DNA of 64,000 nt from Terrimonas sp937888905 (GTDB lineage: Bacteria; Bacteroidota; Bacteroidia; Chitinophagales; Chitinophagaceae), in contig CALATA010000004.1 in NCBI GenBank assembly GCA_937888905.1, positions 310,001 through 374,000 on the forward strand. Reading direction: 5' to 3'. Below are positions 7,901 to 16,975 of the stretch, one piece after another. How positions within the stretch are numbered: the first letter of the stretch is position 1; every line of letters begins with the position of its first letter. The notes under the pieces were generated by a model. The model had not been told where the DNA came from. It did not search any database and saw only the letters and a list, made by a program, of their open reading frames with translations. A program made the translations under genes and the position numbers.

Positions 7901-10709
7901 TTAAAGTAGTGGTGCTATCGCAACCTGTGACCAATGATGGCGTTGTGTAAGTTGCCACGCCATTGCCACCAGCCGTAATGGATTGTGCGTTCCAGGTATA
8001 GGGCAATTGGTTCGCGCAGATAGAAATGGTTTGCGTGGTGTTGACCAGCGGATTGACAACAAGGTTTAATGTAGTGATGCTATCGCAACCATTGATCAGG
8101 GATGGAGTAATATGGGTGGCTACGCCATTTCCCCCTGCCGTTATTGTTTGTCCGTTCCAGGTATAGGGCAATGCATTCGCACAAATGGTGATGGTTTGTG
8201 TAACGGGTGGTAAACTGTTTACGATCAGGTTAAGCGTGGTGGTACTGTCACAACCGTTGATCAACGACGGAGTAGTATAGGTGGCTACGCCATTTCCTCC
8301 TGCCGTTATTGTTTGCCCGTTCCAGATATAGGGCAATGCGTTCGAACAGATGGTAATGGTTTGTGTAACCGGCGTTACAGTGTTTACGATCAGGTTAAGC
8401 GTGGTGGTACTATCACAACCGTTGGTCAACGACGGAGTTGTATAGGTGGCTACGCCATTGCCTCCTGCCGTTATGGTTTGCCCGTTCCAGGTGTAAGGCA
8501 ATGCATTCGAACAAATGGTAATGGTTTGTGTAGCGGAGGTTACACTGTTTACGACCAGGTTAAGTGTAGTGGTACTATCGCAACCTGTCATCAATGACGG
8601 GGTCGTGAATGTCGCTACACTATTGCCTCCTGCAGTTATGGTTTGTGCATTCCAGTTATAGGGCAATTGATTGGCGCAGATCGTGATATTTTGAGTAGCT
8701 GTTTTAAGCGGATTGACGGTGATAACACTGTTGACCGGCGTACTCGTACAGCCATTTGCCGTGCCGGTTATGTTATAGCTGACGGTTCCGGGCAGCATGG
8801 AGTTATTGTTCAGTATTTGCGAAATAGGGCCTGTACCGCTACCGGCTGATACACCCGTGATACTTGGGACTGTTGTAGCTGTCCAGGTATAAGTTGTTCC
8901 TGTTACCGAGGAGTTTAACGCAATACTCGGATTCTGCCCGCTGCAAAGCGGATTGATGGCGGGAATGGCAGTAACCGTCGGTCTTGGATTCACGGTTACG
9001 TTTACCGTATTAGCATTCGTATTACCGCAGGCGTCGGTAAGCGTAAGATACACCGGAATAGTACCGTTCGCAGGAAAGTTGAGATTGGCGGAAGGGCCTG
9101 TGGCAGCAACAGGCGTACCTGTGGGGTTAAAGCTCCAGGAGTAGGTGTACGGAGTAGCGCCGCCACGGCCTGTTGCATTGAGTGTAGCATTGGTGCCCTG
9201 GCATACCGTTGCACCTGCTGAAGGCGTTATGGTCACGGGTGAGGCGAGTTCTACGGTACGGCCTGTAATTGTCATCGTCCAGGGACTGGCTGCGCCGATA
9301 CAGCTTCCGCTACAGCCGGCAGCCGAACTATAACAACGATAAAAGCGCATTTCAAACGGTATGTTGGCAGAGGCGCAGGAAGTAGCCGGTAAGCAGGAAG
9401 CCAGATCGTTCATGATCGAGATATTGTTACCACTACAGGTGCCGGTACCGATGCCATTGCAAAACCAGTAATTCCCTGCGGCACCCGGGCTATTACAAGT
9501 GCCGGAGCGAAAGGTCACAGCGCCATCATACATCCAGCAGGAGCCTGTTGCAATATAGCTGAATGTCCAGCGGATGTCCTCTATATTGAAACTGGCCGGT
9601 CTCGTCACGTTCAGGTTGTAGGAACAATATGCTGTGAAGCAGGCAGCACTATAGGCTGAACCGGTAATCGATGCCTGTGCAAGTGTGTTGCTGGCCGTTA
9701 CCAGCGGATCTATCACCAATTCATGTTGCCCGATATATTTGTTGATCCAGTAAGCCGGCACGATCATGTCCATAACGCCATCACTGATATCATAAGCAAC
9801 CGCCATCATGCTTTCCTTGCCACCATTTTTTGCATAAGCGTAACCGGCATTTACTTTCAACGCATCGGCGCCGTTCAGCAACACGGTTAATTGGCCAACA
9901 CCCTTTTGTTCGTTGCCTTCAGTGAATTGCAGGCGTGTATTTTGTCCACCATTGAATGCATCTCGAAAGATCAGTTCATCGAAAGAACCGAATGCATTTC
10001 TTTTGATGATAAAATTTGTCTTAATCGCGCCGCGGAAGACTTTCAGTTCCGCATCGATGCCTTCGAATACATTGGTAATGTACATGCCGTCTTCACCAAT
10101 TGTGTACCGCGACCAGTTGGCCTTTCCAATTGTTTCCACAGTGCTGTTGCGGCGTATCAGTAAAGTCCAGTCGTTGAACTGTACATTGCCCAATACGGTC
10201 TGCAGGCTTATTTGTTGGCGGGAGAGATCGAAGATGGCCGGCTCCGGGGCATATCCCGAACGATACACGCCATTGACGCCTGGTTTCAATTTATGCTGGA
10301 TGGTGATCCATCGGCCGTCCACCAGCGTGTTCAGCGAGCCGAGCGATTGCTGGATGTATTGCAATGTGGAATCTTTCAGGCTACGGAACAATCGTTTATC
10401 CGCTTTGCGTTCGGCATATACTTCCACGCAGGAGTCGCAGGGCGCGCCATCGGGCAGTATGCCATATTCGGGGTGCGTAAGATCTTTTTTGCTATTGTAT
10501 TTTCTCCACGCTTCAAGATCCGGTGATTTTTTTCTTTCGGGAAATGTGTAATAGTTGTCTTCCGACGCTTTCATCTGTCCATCCGTATTTTTTCCGGGAT
10601 GTGCAGGAAGGGATGATTGTACGTAATGATCCGCAGGATTTTGCGCGTAGTTGTTCAGGGTCAGGCATACGAATACGCTGAACAGAAAGACTCTCATGTA
10701 GTGGTTCAT
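4983..10709 (-). CDS. giant secreted adhesin-like protein with T9SS type B (gliding-associated) C-terminal domain
   Basis: A 1908-residue exported protein. Order: signal peptide (1-22, ending NNYAQ); an N-terminal globular region to about 480; PKD/Ig-like segments (about 490-665); 13 tandem 55-residue repeats (671-1385), each with the pattern TICxxxLPYxWNGQ ... GCDSTTTLNL and two Cys; an Ig-like segment; an MBG-type segment (about 1500-1590, ITADDKTRPYGENNPPLTF); a further Ig-like region; and a C-terminal CHU_C/T9SS type B sorting domain (about 1820-1908, NAFTPNGDGRNDCYG ... ERKGTVTLIR). Such proteins are exported by the Sec and type IX systems and held at the cell surface, where they often act in adhesion or gliding. 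Adhesion is inference. The two conserved Cys per repeat suggest a disulfide in each unit. A terminator follows the stop at once. T9SS machinery itself is not in the window. Confidence 0.88.
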   Translation of the reverse strand: MNHYMRVFLFSVFVCLTLNNYAQNPADHYVQSSLPAHPGKNTDGQMKASEDNYYTFPERKKSPDLEAWRKYNSKKDLTHPEYGILPDGAPCDSCVEVYAERKADKRLFRSLKDSTLQYIQQSLGSLNTLVDGRWITIQHKLKPGVNGVYRSGYAPEPAIFDLSRQQISLQTVLGNVQFNDWTLLIRRNSTVETIGKANWSRYTIGEDGMYITNVFEGIDAELKVFRGAIKTNFIIKRNAFGSFDELIFRDAFNGGQNTRLQFTEGNEQKGVGQLTVLLNGADALKVNAGYAYAKNGGKESMMAVAYDISDGVMDMIVPAYWINKYIGQHELVIDPLVTASNTLAQASITGSAYSAACFTAYCSYNLNVTRPASFNIEDIRWTFSYIATGSCWMYDGAVTFRSGTCNSPGAAGNYWFCNGIGTGTCSGNNISIMNDLASCLPATSCASANIPFEMRFYRCYSSAAGCSGSCIGAASPWTMTITGRTVELASPVTITPSAGATVCQGTNATLNATGRGGATPYTYSWSFNPTGTPVAATGPSANLNFPANGTIPVYLTLTDACGNTNANTVNVTVNPRPTVTAIPAINPLCSGQNPSIALNSSVTGTTYTWTATTVPSITGVSAGSGTGPISQILNNNSMLPGTVSYNITGTANGCTSTPVNSVITVNPLKTATQNITICANQLPYNWNAQTITAGGNSVATFTTPSLMTGCDSTTTLNLVVNSVTSATQTITICSNALPYTWNGQTITAGGNGVATYTTPSLTNGCDSTTTLNLIVNTVTPVTQTITICSNALPYIWNGQTITAGGNGVATYTTPSLINGCDSTTTLNLIVNSLPPVTQTITICANALPYTWNGQTITAGGNGVATHITPSLINGCDSITTLNLVVNPLVNTTQTISICANQLPYTWNAQSITAGGNGVATYTTPSLVTGCDSTTTLNLVVNPLISQTQTITTCASSMPYTWNGQTITAPGNNVATFTTASLVTGCDSTTTLNLIVTAAINVTETITLCSDQLPYTWNAQTLTAGGTGVATFVTTSVISGCDSTITLNLIVNPVKSIIQNITICADALPYTWNGQTITAGGNAVVTFIIPSIENGCDSTTTLNLTVNPAPAVTETFTICGDALPYTWNGQSITTGGNNVATFVTPSTLTGCDSTTTLNLIVNPLINQTETITICADALPYTWNGQSISAGGNGVASFATPSLITGCDSTTTLNLIVNPLINQTETITICADALPYTWNGQTITTGGNGIATFITPSLITGCDSTTVLNLIVNPLINQTQTITICADALPYTWNGQTITAGGNNIATFTTPSLLTGCDSTTLLNLIVNPLLNETETITICADALPYTWNGQTITAGGNNVATFTMPSMITGCDSTTVLNLIVNTAPAVTLQPQPSVIFIQDNTSFSVTASGTGPLTYQWEVNDGTGFTPVTDGVLYSGSQSPTLTLTNVPHISGYLYRCIVTGICLPNATSNAALLTVNKRPQTISFNTQTSNSTVTVTYGDPVQDGSATATSGLPVTYSSSNNGVASIDATGQITIHGVGTTLIAADQAGDNIYLGASPVIFTLVVTPKDLLITADDKTRPYGENNPPLTFSYSGFVYGENQSVITPPVIGTTATLTGMPGQYPITFSGGAAANYNFIFVNGTFTITGAVVNIRQQPAPLALCTDEQARFTIIAEAQSPLVTLQYQWQQSGNSSTWTDIPGATTSQLTMTALTSAYIRCVITAPGTVLPSQAVTFVVHPLPTLHVTKSNDLDCNFGSTQLTVSGAVRYNWTPPAGLSSTTIYNPLARPTTETKYYVTGTDANGCVNRDSITVEITDTRHGDNLMANAFTPNGDGRNDCYGISYWGVIEKIDFSIYNRGGQRIFSSRDPYACWNGKFQGVDQPAGVYVYFIKAVTNCGVIERKGTVTLIR
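6555..8699 (-). repeat. 13 tandem 165-bp coding repeats
   Basis: The phrase gtttgtccgttccag recurs every 165 bp from 6661 to 8641 with small variants, giving exactly 13 units of 55 codons and no indels. Units near the 3' end of the gene (about 6555-7220, residues about 1165-1385) are nearly identical, while those further 5' are more diverged. This suggests recent unit duplication at one end. Confidence 0.95.
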
Positions 10710-10840
10710 GGGCTCAGAGGAAGTATTGGGCGGGCGGACGGGAGCCGGCAGTTAATTTTCGGTTTAGTTTCTAGCCGACGAAAATACAAGATATTCCCGC
10801 AAAACCTAGTGTTTACCCATAGTAATATCACCCCGTGATA

Positions 10841-10870
10841 AAAAAGAAAGGACGCCGAAGCGCCCTTTCT
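10841..10870 (-). terminator. terminator of the metal-efflux operon
   Basis: An A-run on the plus strand (T-run in the minus transcript) flanks a hairpin with arms AGAAAGGACGC and GCGCCCTTTCT around CGAA, 18 bp past the stop at 10888. Confidence 0.8.
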
Positions 10871-10887
10871 AATCCTACTCTAATCTA

Positions 10888-13800
10888 TCAACCTGCTGCA
10901 GCAGCAGCTTTTTTCGCTGACCGTCTATAAAACAACCAGAATAATATAGGAAATACTAATAATGTAAGAACCGTTGCCGTCACCAGCCCGCCGATGATCG
11001 CTACAGCCAGCGGCTTCTGGCTTTCCGATCCGATACCGGATGACAATGCAGCGGGCAATAATCCCAGCATTGCCATCAGGGCCGTCATCACCACAGGACG
11101 TATCCGCGATATGACCCCTGCACGTATCGCCGTGGCCAGATCCATGCGTTGCCGTAAGTTTTGATGGAACACCGTGATCAGGATTACACCGTTTTGTACG
11201 CAAATACCAAACAAGGCAATGAAGCCCACACCGGCGGATATACCGAAGTTGATGCCGGATATATGCAGGGCCAGAATGCCTCCGATGAGGGCAAAAGGTA
11301 CGTTCATCAACACAAGACCGGCGTCTTTCACATTGCCAAATGTGATAAAAAGTAAGACAAAAATGGCCAGCAGGCTGATCGGTACTACCGTTGCCAATTG
11401 CTTGCTCGCCCGCACCTGGTTTTCAAATTCACCCGCCCACTGAATAGAATATCCTTTGGGAAGCCTGACCAGTTTGCCTACGGCTGCCTGCGCTTCGCTG
11501 ATTGTGCTGCCAAGATCACGGCCGCGTACGGTGAATTTTACACCGATGAAGCGTTTGTTGTCATCTCGGTAGATGAAAGCCGGACCCGTTACCTTACGCA
11601 GATCGGCGATACTGCTCAGCGGAATCTTTCCTCCTTTGATCGTTGGCACCATCAGTGACATGATATCCGCTTCGTCTTTCCGGTATTCGGGTTGATAACG
11701 GATGCGTACATCGAAGCGTTTTTCATCTTCGTATTTGGCGGTGGCCGTTTTACCACCGATCGCCATTTCAATAACGGCCTGCGCATCGGCAGTAGCCACA
11801 CCGTATAAGGCCATTTTTTCTTCGTCCAGTATCACGCTGATCTCGGGTTGTCCTACATTGCGCAGGATACCCGCATCTTTGATACCATCGATGTCTCTGA
11901 TAGAAGCATATACCACATCGGCCAGGCTATCCAGTTTTTCCAGATCGTCGCCAAAGATCTTCACCGCATTGGATGCCTTGAAACCTGCAACGGCTTCGGC
12001 TACGTTGTCTACCACGGGTTGTGAATAGTTATAGGTAATGCCCTGGATCTGCCGCAGTCTTTCATCCATTTCCTCGATCAAGGCTTCCTGCGACAAACTG
12101 CGTTTCCATTCTTTCTTTGCTTTCAGGTTTACCTGGAATTGTATAAAACCAAATCCGTTCGGATCGGTACCATCGTTGCTGCGGCCGGTTTGCGAGAGCA
12201 CACCATTTACCTCTTCGAAGTCCATCAGCTTTTCCCTGATCGTGCGCGTGATCTTCATCGATTCGGTCAGCGAGGTGCTCATGGGTAGTTCAGCCGTTAC
12301 CCACAAAGCGCCTTCATTCAACTCTGGAAGGAACTCTGATCCTAAAAATTTTGCGGAGCCAAATGTTAGTCCCATGAATACAAATGCGCCTAGCAGACTT
12401 TTGCGTTTGTTGCGGAAACACCAGGTAAATGCGGAGGTGATCGAACGATTGAAGAAACGTACGATGAAGTTTTCTTTTTCCCGCACATTTTTATTCAGCA
12501 ACATCGAGCACAATACAGGCACCAGCGTAAGTGTAAAGATCAAGGCACCCAATAGTGCAAATCCCAACGTCCAGGCGAGCGGCGAGAACATTTTGCCTTC
12601 CACTTTCTGAAAAGTGAAAATCGGAATGAGAGCCGTGATGATGATCACTTTGGAGAAGAATACTGCTTTACCCAGATCACCACCGGTTCGTTTTAATAAT
12701 CCGAGTTTGGATAGCTTGTTGAACCTGGGCATACCGACTTTATGTGAAAGATGGGCGAGTGCCACGAACATGCCTTCTACCATTACCACGGCGCCGTCGA
12801 TGATGATCCCGAAGTCGATCGCCCCCAACGAGATTAGGTTGGCACTCATGCCTTTCATCCGCAAACAGAAAAATGCGAACAGCAATGACAACGGAATGAT
12901 CAGTGATACGATCAGGGTGGTGCGCCAATCGGCCATGAAGATGAGTACGATCACCGTTACGAGTATGATGCCTTCCACCACGTTGTGCGAAATGGTATCG
13001 GTACAATAACTCATGAGCACATCACGGTCATAAAATGTTTCCATCTTCACATCGGCGGGTAATACTTTCTCATTCAGTTCTTTTATTTTCTCTTTTACCG
13101 ATGCGAGTACGGCCGACGGGTTTTCATCTTTCCGCATCACCACAATGCCTTCCACCACATCGTCATCCTTATCGAGGCCTGCCTGGCCTACGCGTGGCAA
13201 ACCACTTTCCTGCACGGTGGCCACGTGTTTGATAAGTACCGGCGCATCGCCGTTTTGCTCTACGATGATGTTTTCGATATCCGTGCTGCTGTTGAGCAAA
13301 CCGATTCCTCTGACCACATAAGCCTGGTTGTTTTTTTCGATCACATCACCACCCACATTGAGGTTGCTGCGTGACACGGCCGTGAATACTTCGAGCGGCG
13401 TAATGTCATATTTGACCAGCAGGGTAGGATTGACACGTATCTCGTATATTTTTTCTTCACCGCCAAACGCCACCACGTCGGCCACACCGGGCACGGCTCT
13501 TAGTTGGCGGTCGATCGTCCAGTTCTGGATGGTCAGGAGTTCGCGGCTGTTGCGCGATGGGCTGCGCAATACATAACGGAATATTTCACCGGTAGGACCA
13601 TAAGGCGGTTGCACTTCCGGATCCACCTCGTCGGGAAGGCTGACGGTTCTCAACTGATTATTGACCTGCTGCCGCGCGAAGAAATCGTCGACGCCGTCTT
13701 CAAAAATTATTTTCATTACACTTAGACCAAACATGGTAATGCTGCGCACATTTGTTTTGCGTTGCACACTGTTCATGGCCACTTCGGTGGGGCGTGTTAC

Positions 13801-14001
13801 AAAACGTTCCACTTCTTCGGCGCTCCGGCCGGGCCATTGTGTAACGATGATGATCTGTGTATTGGTTACGTCCGGGAAAGCCTCGATGGGTGTCCGGACA
13901 AAGCTCACAATTCCCGCAATGATCAGTACTCCGGTGAGGAAGAAAACGAAGAACTTGTTCTTGAGGGAAAAAGCTACAATATTTCGGATAAACTTGTTCA
14001 T
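10888..14001 (-). CDS. czcA: heavy-metal efflux RND pump, CzcA-type inner-membrane subunit
   Basis: A 1037-residue proton-driven RND permease for metal cations. The N-terminus MNKFIRNIVAFSLKNK followed by a hydrophobic helix is characteristic, so I start at ATG 14001, not at the upstream in-frame codon at 14028. About 12 transmembrane segments flank two large periplasmic loops. TM4 carries DFGIIIDGAVVMVE: the D, D and E spacing is the CzcA (divalent Co/Zn/Cd/Ni) signature and differs from the CusA (Cu/Ag) version. Motifs such as GRSNDGTDPNGF and the C-terminal helix bundle (GVISRIRPVVMTALMAMLG) fit HME-RND. It is the last gene of a four-gene operon with adaptor, TolC and leader gene. The exact metal is inferred from the motif only. 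Confidence 0.93.
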   Translation of the reverse strand: MNKFIRNIVAFSLKNKFFVFFLTGVLIIAGIVSFVRTPIEAFPDVTNTQIIIVTQWPGRSAEEVERFVTRPTEVAMNSVQRKTNVRSITMFGLSVMKIIFEDGVDDFFARQQVNNQLRTVSLPDEVDPEVQPPYGPTGEIFRYVLRSPSRNSRELLTIQNWTIDRQLRAVPGVADVVAFGGEEKIYEIRVNPTLLVKYDITPLEVFTAVSRSNLNVGGDVIEKNNQAYVVRGIGLLNSSTDIENIIVEQNGDAPVLIKHVATVQESGLPRVGQAGLDKDDDVVEGIVVMRKDENPSAVLASVKEKIKELNEKVLPADVKMETFYDRDVLMSYCTDTISHNVVEGIILVTVIVLIFMADWRTTLIVSLIIPLSLLFAFFCLRMKGMSANLISLGAIDFGIIIDGAVVMVEGMFVALAHLSHKVGMPRFNKLSKLGLLKRTGGDLGKAVFFSKVIIITALIPIFTFQKVEGKMFSPLAWTLGFALLGALIFTLTLVPVLCSMLLNKNVREKENFIVRFFNRSITSAFTWCFRNKRKSLLGAFVFMGLTFGSAKFLGSEFLPELNEGALWVTAELPMSTSLTESMKITRTIREKLMDFEEVNGVLSQTGRSNDGTDPNGFGFIQFQVNLKAKKEWKRSLSQEALIEEMDERLRQIQGITYNYSQPVVDNVAEAVAGFKASNAVKIFGDDLEKLDSLADVVYASIRDIDGIKDAGILRNVGQPEISVILDEEKMALYGVATADAQAVIEMAIGGKTATAKYEDEKRFDVRIRYQPEYRKDEADIMSLMVPTIKGGKIPLSSIADLRKVTGPAFIYRDDNKRFIGVKFTVRGRDLGSTISEAQAAVGKLVRLPKGYSIQWAGEFENQVRASKQLATVVPISLLAIFVLLFITFGNVKDAGLVLMNVPFALIGGILALHISGINFGISAGVGFIALFGICVQNGVILITVFHQNLRQRMDLATAIRAGVISRIRPVVMTALMAMLGLLPAALSSGIGSESQKPLAVAIIGGLVTATVLTLLVFPILFWLFYRRSAKKAAAAAG

Positions 14002-14066
14002 GCAAAAAGATTGGGCAGGCAGTGTCACACGGCAATAGCCGGCAGTGGTGCTACCTGCGGTTTAGC

Positions 14067-15146
14067 TTAATCATTTAAAGCATCATAGACCAGCAGGGCG
14101 TTGCGGCTGATAACGCGTTCGCCTTCCTGCAGTCCGGCCCTGATCCAGGTGAGGTTGCCGGTAGTGCGCAAAGGCTCTACCACCCGTGTTTCAATGCTGT
14201 CGCGGCTGTGAAACACCATCACGTAATTGCGGCTTTTGTCAAACACCACGGCTTCGGCGGGAATGGCTGGTTTTTTATCCGGTTCATTTCGGCTGATATA
14301 AACAGTGGCTGCCATCTCCGGTTTGAGTTCATAACCGGAATTCGGCAAACGGATGCGGATCTTGAGTGTTTTTGTTTCCGGATCCAGCACGTTCAGCATC
14401 TTGTCAATTTTGCCGTAAAAACGTTTGCCCGGATAGCTGAGCAGTTCAATTTCTGCGGGCATACCTACCGACAAACGTGCTATATCCGTTTCATAAACAT
14501 TGGCTGTTACAAAAACCTCGTCGATCTGTGCGATGGTGAAGATGTTTTCGCTGAAACCTGCAGGCAACTGCATGTCGGCGTTGATCTTTTTATCCGTAAT
14601 AAAACCGCTGATGGGAGCAACGATGTTGTAGTTGGCACCATCGCGGATATGATAAATTGAAAACACTTCATTGATCCTGTTGAGTTCGGCCTGTGCATTT
14701 TCCACTTCGCGTTGCGCGGCGGTCAGATCCCGTTCGGTGTTGAGCCTGGAATCGGCGAGTTCCTGCTCGGCTTTGAGGTTTTTGCGGGCCGTCATCAATG
14801 CGTTCTCCGCATCGCGGCGTTGCTTTTCAAAATCGGCGATGTCGGTACTGCGGATTGTAGCCAATACCTGCCCTTTGTGTACAAAATCACCCAGCGATAC
14901 ATTGAGACGGGTAACATAACCTGCCACCACGGGAAAAATGGAAGCGAGTTTGTTGTCTTCAGGGGTGATCTTACCGGAGAAGCGCAATTCGCTTTTTACA
15001 TTTTCCAGCCGGGTGGTATCGATCCGGATCCTGCTCATCATGGTATCGGTGAGGGAGAAACGGTTGTCGCTTACCTGCGGTTTTGAATGGCTGCAGGACA
15101 AGAGAGCACCTGCCAGTGCGGCGGTTACAAGAATTTTATAAAACAT
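14067..15146 (-). CDS. RND periplasmic adaptor (membrane fusion) lipoprotein
   Basis: A 359-residue CusB/CzcB-type adaptor that bridges the inner-membrane RND pump and the outer-membrane TolC channel. The signal peptide ends in the lipobox LLSC (Cys about 18), so the protein is lipid-anchored. A barrel-sandwich hybrid half (VVAGYVTRLNVSLGDFVHKGQVLATI) is followed by a long charged alpha-hairpin (about 105-165), then the second half-lipoyl segment and beta-barrel (FVTANVYETDIARLSVG) and a membrane-proximal domain. It sits 65 bp upstream of the pump gene and 30 bp downstream of the TolC gene. No His-rich metal-binding N-terminus is seen, unlike some CzcB proteins. Confidence 0.9.
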   Translation of the reverse strand: MFYKILVTAALAGALLSCSHSKPQVSDNRFSLTDTMMSRIRIDTTRLENVKSELRFSGKITPEDNKLASIFPVVAGYVTRLNVSLGDFVHKGQVLATIRSTDIADFEKQRRDAENALMTARKNLKAEQELADSRLNTERDLTAAQREVENAQAELNRINEVFSIYHIRDGANYNIVAPISGFITDKKINADMQLPAGFSENIFTIAQIDEVFVTANVYETDIARLSVGMPAEIELLSYPGKRFYGKIDKMLNVLDPETKTLKIRIRLPNSGYELKPEMAATVYISRNEPDKKPAIPAEAVVFDKSRNYVMVFHSRDSIETRVVEPLRTTGNLTWIRAGLQEGERVISRNALLVYDALND

Positions 15147-15176
15147 AAACTTTTTTTATCGGACTGATTAATTCGG

Positions 15177-16415
15177 TTAGTCAAGAGAAGCGCCTGTCAC
15201 GTATTCCAATTCTTCCCAGGCGAGCCGGCGTTGCTTGCGTAATTCATTTACCTGTCGCATGGCGGTATTGTAGTTCTGGAAAAAATCCATGAACTCCAGC
15301 ATGCTCATATTGCCTTTGTTGAAATTTTCAATAACAGAACGGTTGACGGCAGGGAAATCTTTGTTGAAGCCTGTTTGCGAGAACTGGTATTCTTTTTCGG
15401 CTTCGAGCAGGCGCGCGTAACTTCCGGCAATTTCTTTTTCAATGGTCAGTTCCTTGTAATCTTTTTCCAGCCCGGCCACGCGTATCTGCGCTTTGGCCTG
15501 TTTGATCTGTCCCTGGTTCCTGTTGAAGAAAGGGAGATCGATCGATGCGCGGAGCGAATAAAAATTGGAAACATAATTACCATCCTGGTCGTATCCGGCA
15601 CCAACGGTAACGTCGGGAACGGCCATTGCTTTTTGCAGGCGGTAGTTCAGTTCTTCCTGTTTAACCTGGCTGTATTTCATGCGCAGGTCGGCGCGTTCTT
15701 TCTTTGCCGTCTCCAATAATGTTTCGCGTGAAGGCAAGGGGCGGCCTGCCCATTCTTCTTTCGACGGCATTACATTGACGCTGGTATCGAGCAGCAACTG
15801 CAAGGTCTGTTGTGCATTGAGCGCGTCCATGATCACGGCGTTGCGGTCGGCGCTGAGCTGGATGTATTCCGATTTAAGACGCACGGCATCTTTCAGGGAA
15901 ACATTGCGGCGGTTGGCCTCCTGTTCATACGAATTGATGAGTTGCTGCAGCCATTGCAACTGCTCGGTATATTGTGTGGCCAGTTCGGTCGCATATACTT
16001 GTGTATAAAAACTGGCACGCAGTTCATACTTGAGTGTACGTAGCAGATCATAAAAGGCCAGGTCTGTTTCGCGGGTTTGCTCGCGGGCCAGTTGTACACG
16101 TTTGTTGCGTTTGCCGGCCAGGATAATCAGTTGATCGAGTCCGAACTGTTTCTGACCGCGGCGGCCGATGTCGAACCATTTGCGGTTATCGCCGTAAGTG
16201 GCGAGATCGGTGCTGAAGGTCGGATTGGGATACAATTTTTCCTGTATTTCATTGGCTTTGGCCGCATCCACCTGGTAGCGGCTGGCCAGTAAAAGCAGGT
16301 TTTTCTTGAGAAATATTTCCTCTGCCTGTTGTATGGTTACAACGATGCTGTCTGCCTGTTGCGCGGAGGCACAGGTAACAGTGAGGCATAGGAATAATGA
16401 AGCAAAAAATTTCAT
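15177..16415 (-). CDS. TolC-family outer-membrane efflux protein (CzcC-like)
   Basis: A 412-residue outer-membrane channel with signal peptide (1-19, ending CASAQ). The rest is rich in long amphipathic helices in two similar halves (for example VDAAKANEIQEKLYPNPTF and QEELNYRLQKAMAVPDVTVG), the usual TolC/OEP repeat with the PNP and PDV turns at strand starts. It should form the trimeric exit duct for the CzcA-type pump encoded downstream. It is separated by about 87 bp from the upstream small gene and 30 bp from the adaptor gene, consistent with one transcript. Confidence 0.9.
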   Translation of the reverse strand: MKFFASLFLCLTVTCASAQQADSIVVTIQQAEEIFLKKNLLLLASRYQVDAAKANEIQEKLYPNPTFSTDLATYGDNRKWFDIGRRGQKQFGLDQLIILAGKRNKRVQLAREQTRETDLAFYDLLRTLKYELRASFYTQVYATELATQYTEQLQWLQQLINSYEQEANRRNVSLKDAVRLKSEYIQLSADRNAVIMDALNAQQTLQLLLDTSVNVMPSKEEWAGRPLPSRETLLETAKKERADLRMKYSQVKQEELNYRLQKAMAVPDVTVGAGYDQDGNYVSNFYSLRASIDLPFFNRNQGQIKQAKAQIRVAGLEKDYKELTIEKEIAGSYARLLEAEKEYQFSQTGFNKDFPAVNRSVIENFNKGNMSMLEFMDFFQNYNTAMRQVNELRKQRRLAWEELEYVTGASLD

Positions 16416-16502
16416 TATTGCCTGTTTTGATTCAGAAAAGGGAATAGCGCTATGTGCGCGTCAGTTGGCACATAGGGAAAACAAATGATCGGGGATGATC
16501 AA

Positions 16503-16898
16503 TCAGGCTGTGCGATCAGGAGGTTGTATGAGGCGGTTGATATAACCGGCGGGAAGTAAGAATGCCGCTTCGCGGGCAGAAGGTGTTGAATTGGCTCGTG
16601 TGAAAACAGGAGAAAGAAGTCGTTGTTTTTTTTCCGGCAGCGAAAAATCGAAGCCTGCTGCTTTTTTGAGGATGCTTTGCTGGTCGTTGCCGGTGCTATC
16701 GGGGAATTGTTCTTCGTGATCGGTTGTTTCATTCACCAGATATTCCACGATACTTTCGATTTCTGTGTAAGAAACACCGTCATCGGCCTGGTCGGTCAGT
16801 GACTGAAACACGGCACCGTCGTCTACGATATCGATACTGGTATTGAGTATCGACAGCGCTACGATCCACAGAATAATATGTTTGCCAATTTTCAGCAC
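16503..16898 (-). CDS. small secreted or membrane-anchored leader-gene protein of the metal-efflux operon
   Basis: About 131 residues. One hydrophobic N-terminal segment (KIGKHIILWIVALSILNTSIDI) is followed by an acidic, polar region (DDGAVFQSLTDQADD ... EESIVEYL-like). No domain is recognised. Start: no ATG is available. I use GTG at 16898 because the -7 element TATCTTTG (16905-16912) overlaps the further-upstream TTG at 16907. The mRNA would then be almost leaderless. Its position as first gene before TolC, adaptor and CzcA suggests an accessory role in metal export or sensing. This is inference from context only. Confidence 0.65.
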   Translation of the reverse strand: MLKIGKHIILWIVALSILNTSIDIVDDGAVFQSLTDQADDGVSYTEIESIVEYLVNETTDHEEQFPDSTGNDQQSILKKAAGFDFSLPEKKQRLLSPVFTRANSTPSAREAAFLLPAGYINRLIQPPDRTA

Positions 16899-16904
16899 CG
16901 GCGG

Positions 16905-16912
16905 CAAAGATA
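16905..16912 (-). promoter_or_regulatory. promoter -7 element of the metal-efflux operon
   Basis: TATCTTTG on the minus strand matches the Bacteroidota -7 consensus TAnnTTTG and lies 7 nt before the GTG start at 16898. No clear TTG -33 box is seen at the right distance, which might indicate activator dependence. Confidence 0.55.
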
Positions 16913-16975
16913 GGGCAGAACGGTAAAAACCTGTATGCTGGTAGACTGATAATAAAATGTTAATACCAAGTGAAG

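Noticed and set aside
6555..8699. A possible CRISPR array from regular 165-bp spacing
   Set aside because: The repeat is translated in frame as 55-residue units with conserved Cys; there are no unique spacers or cas genes.
9913..10551. A 212-residue plus-strand frame
   Set aside because: Lies fully opposite the N-terminal region of the 1908-residue gene; Ser/Arg-rich composition typical of a shadow.
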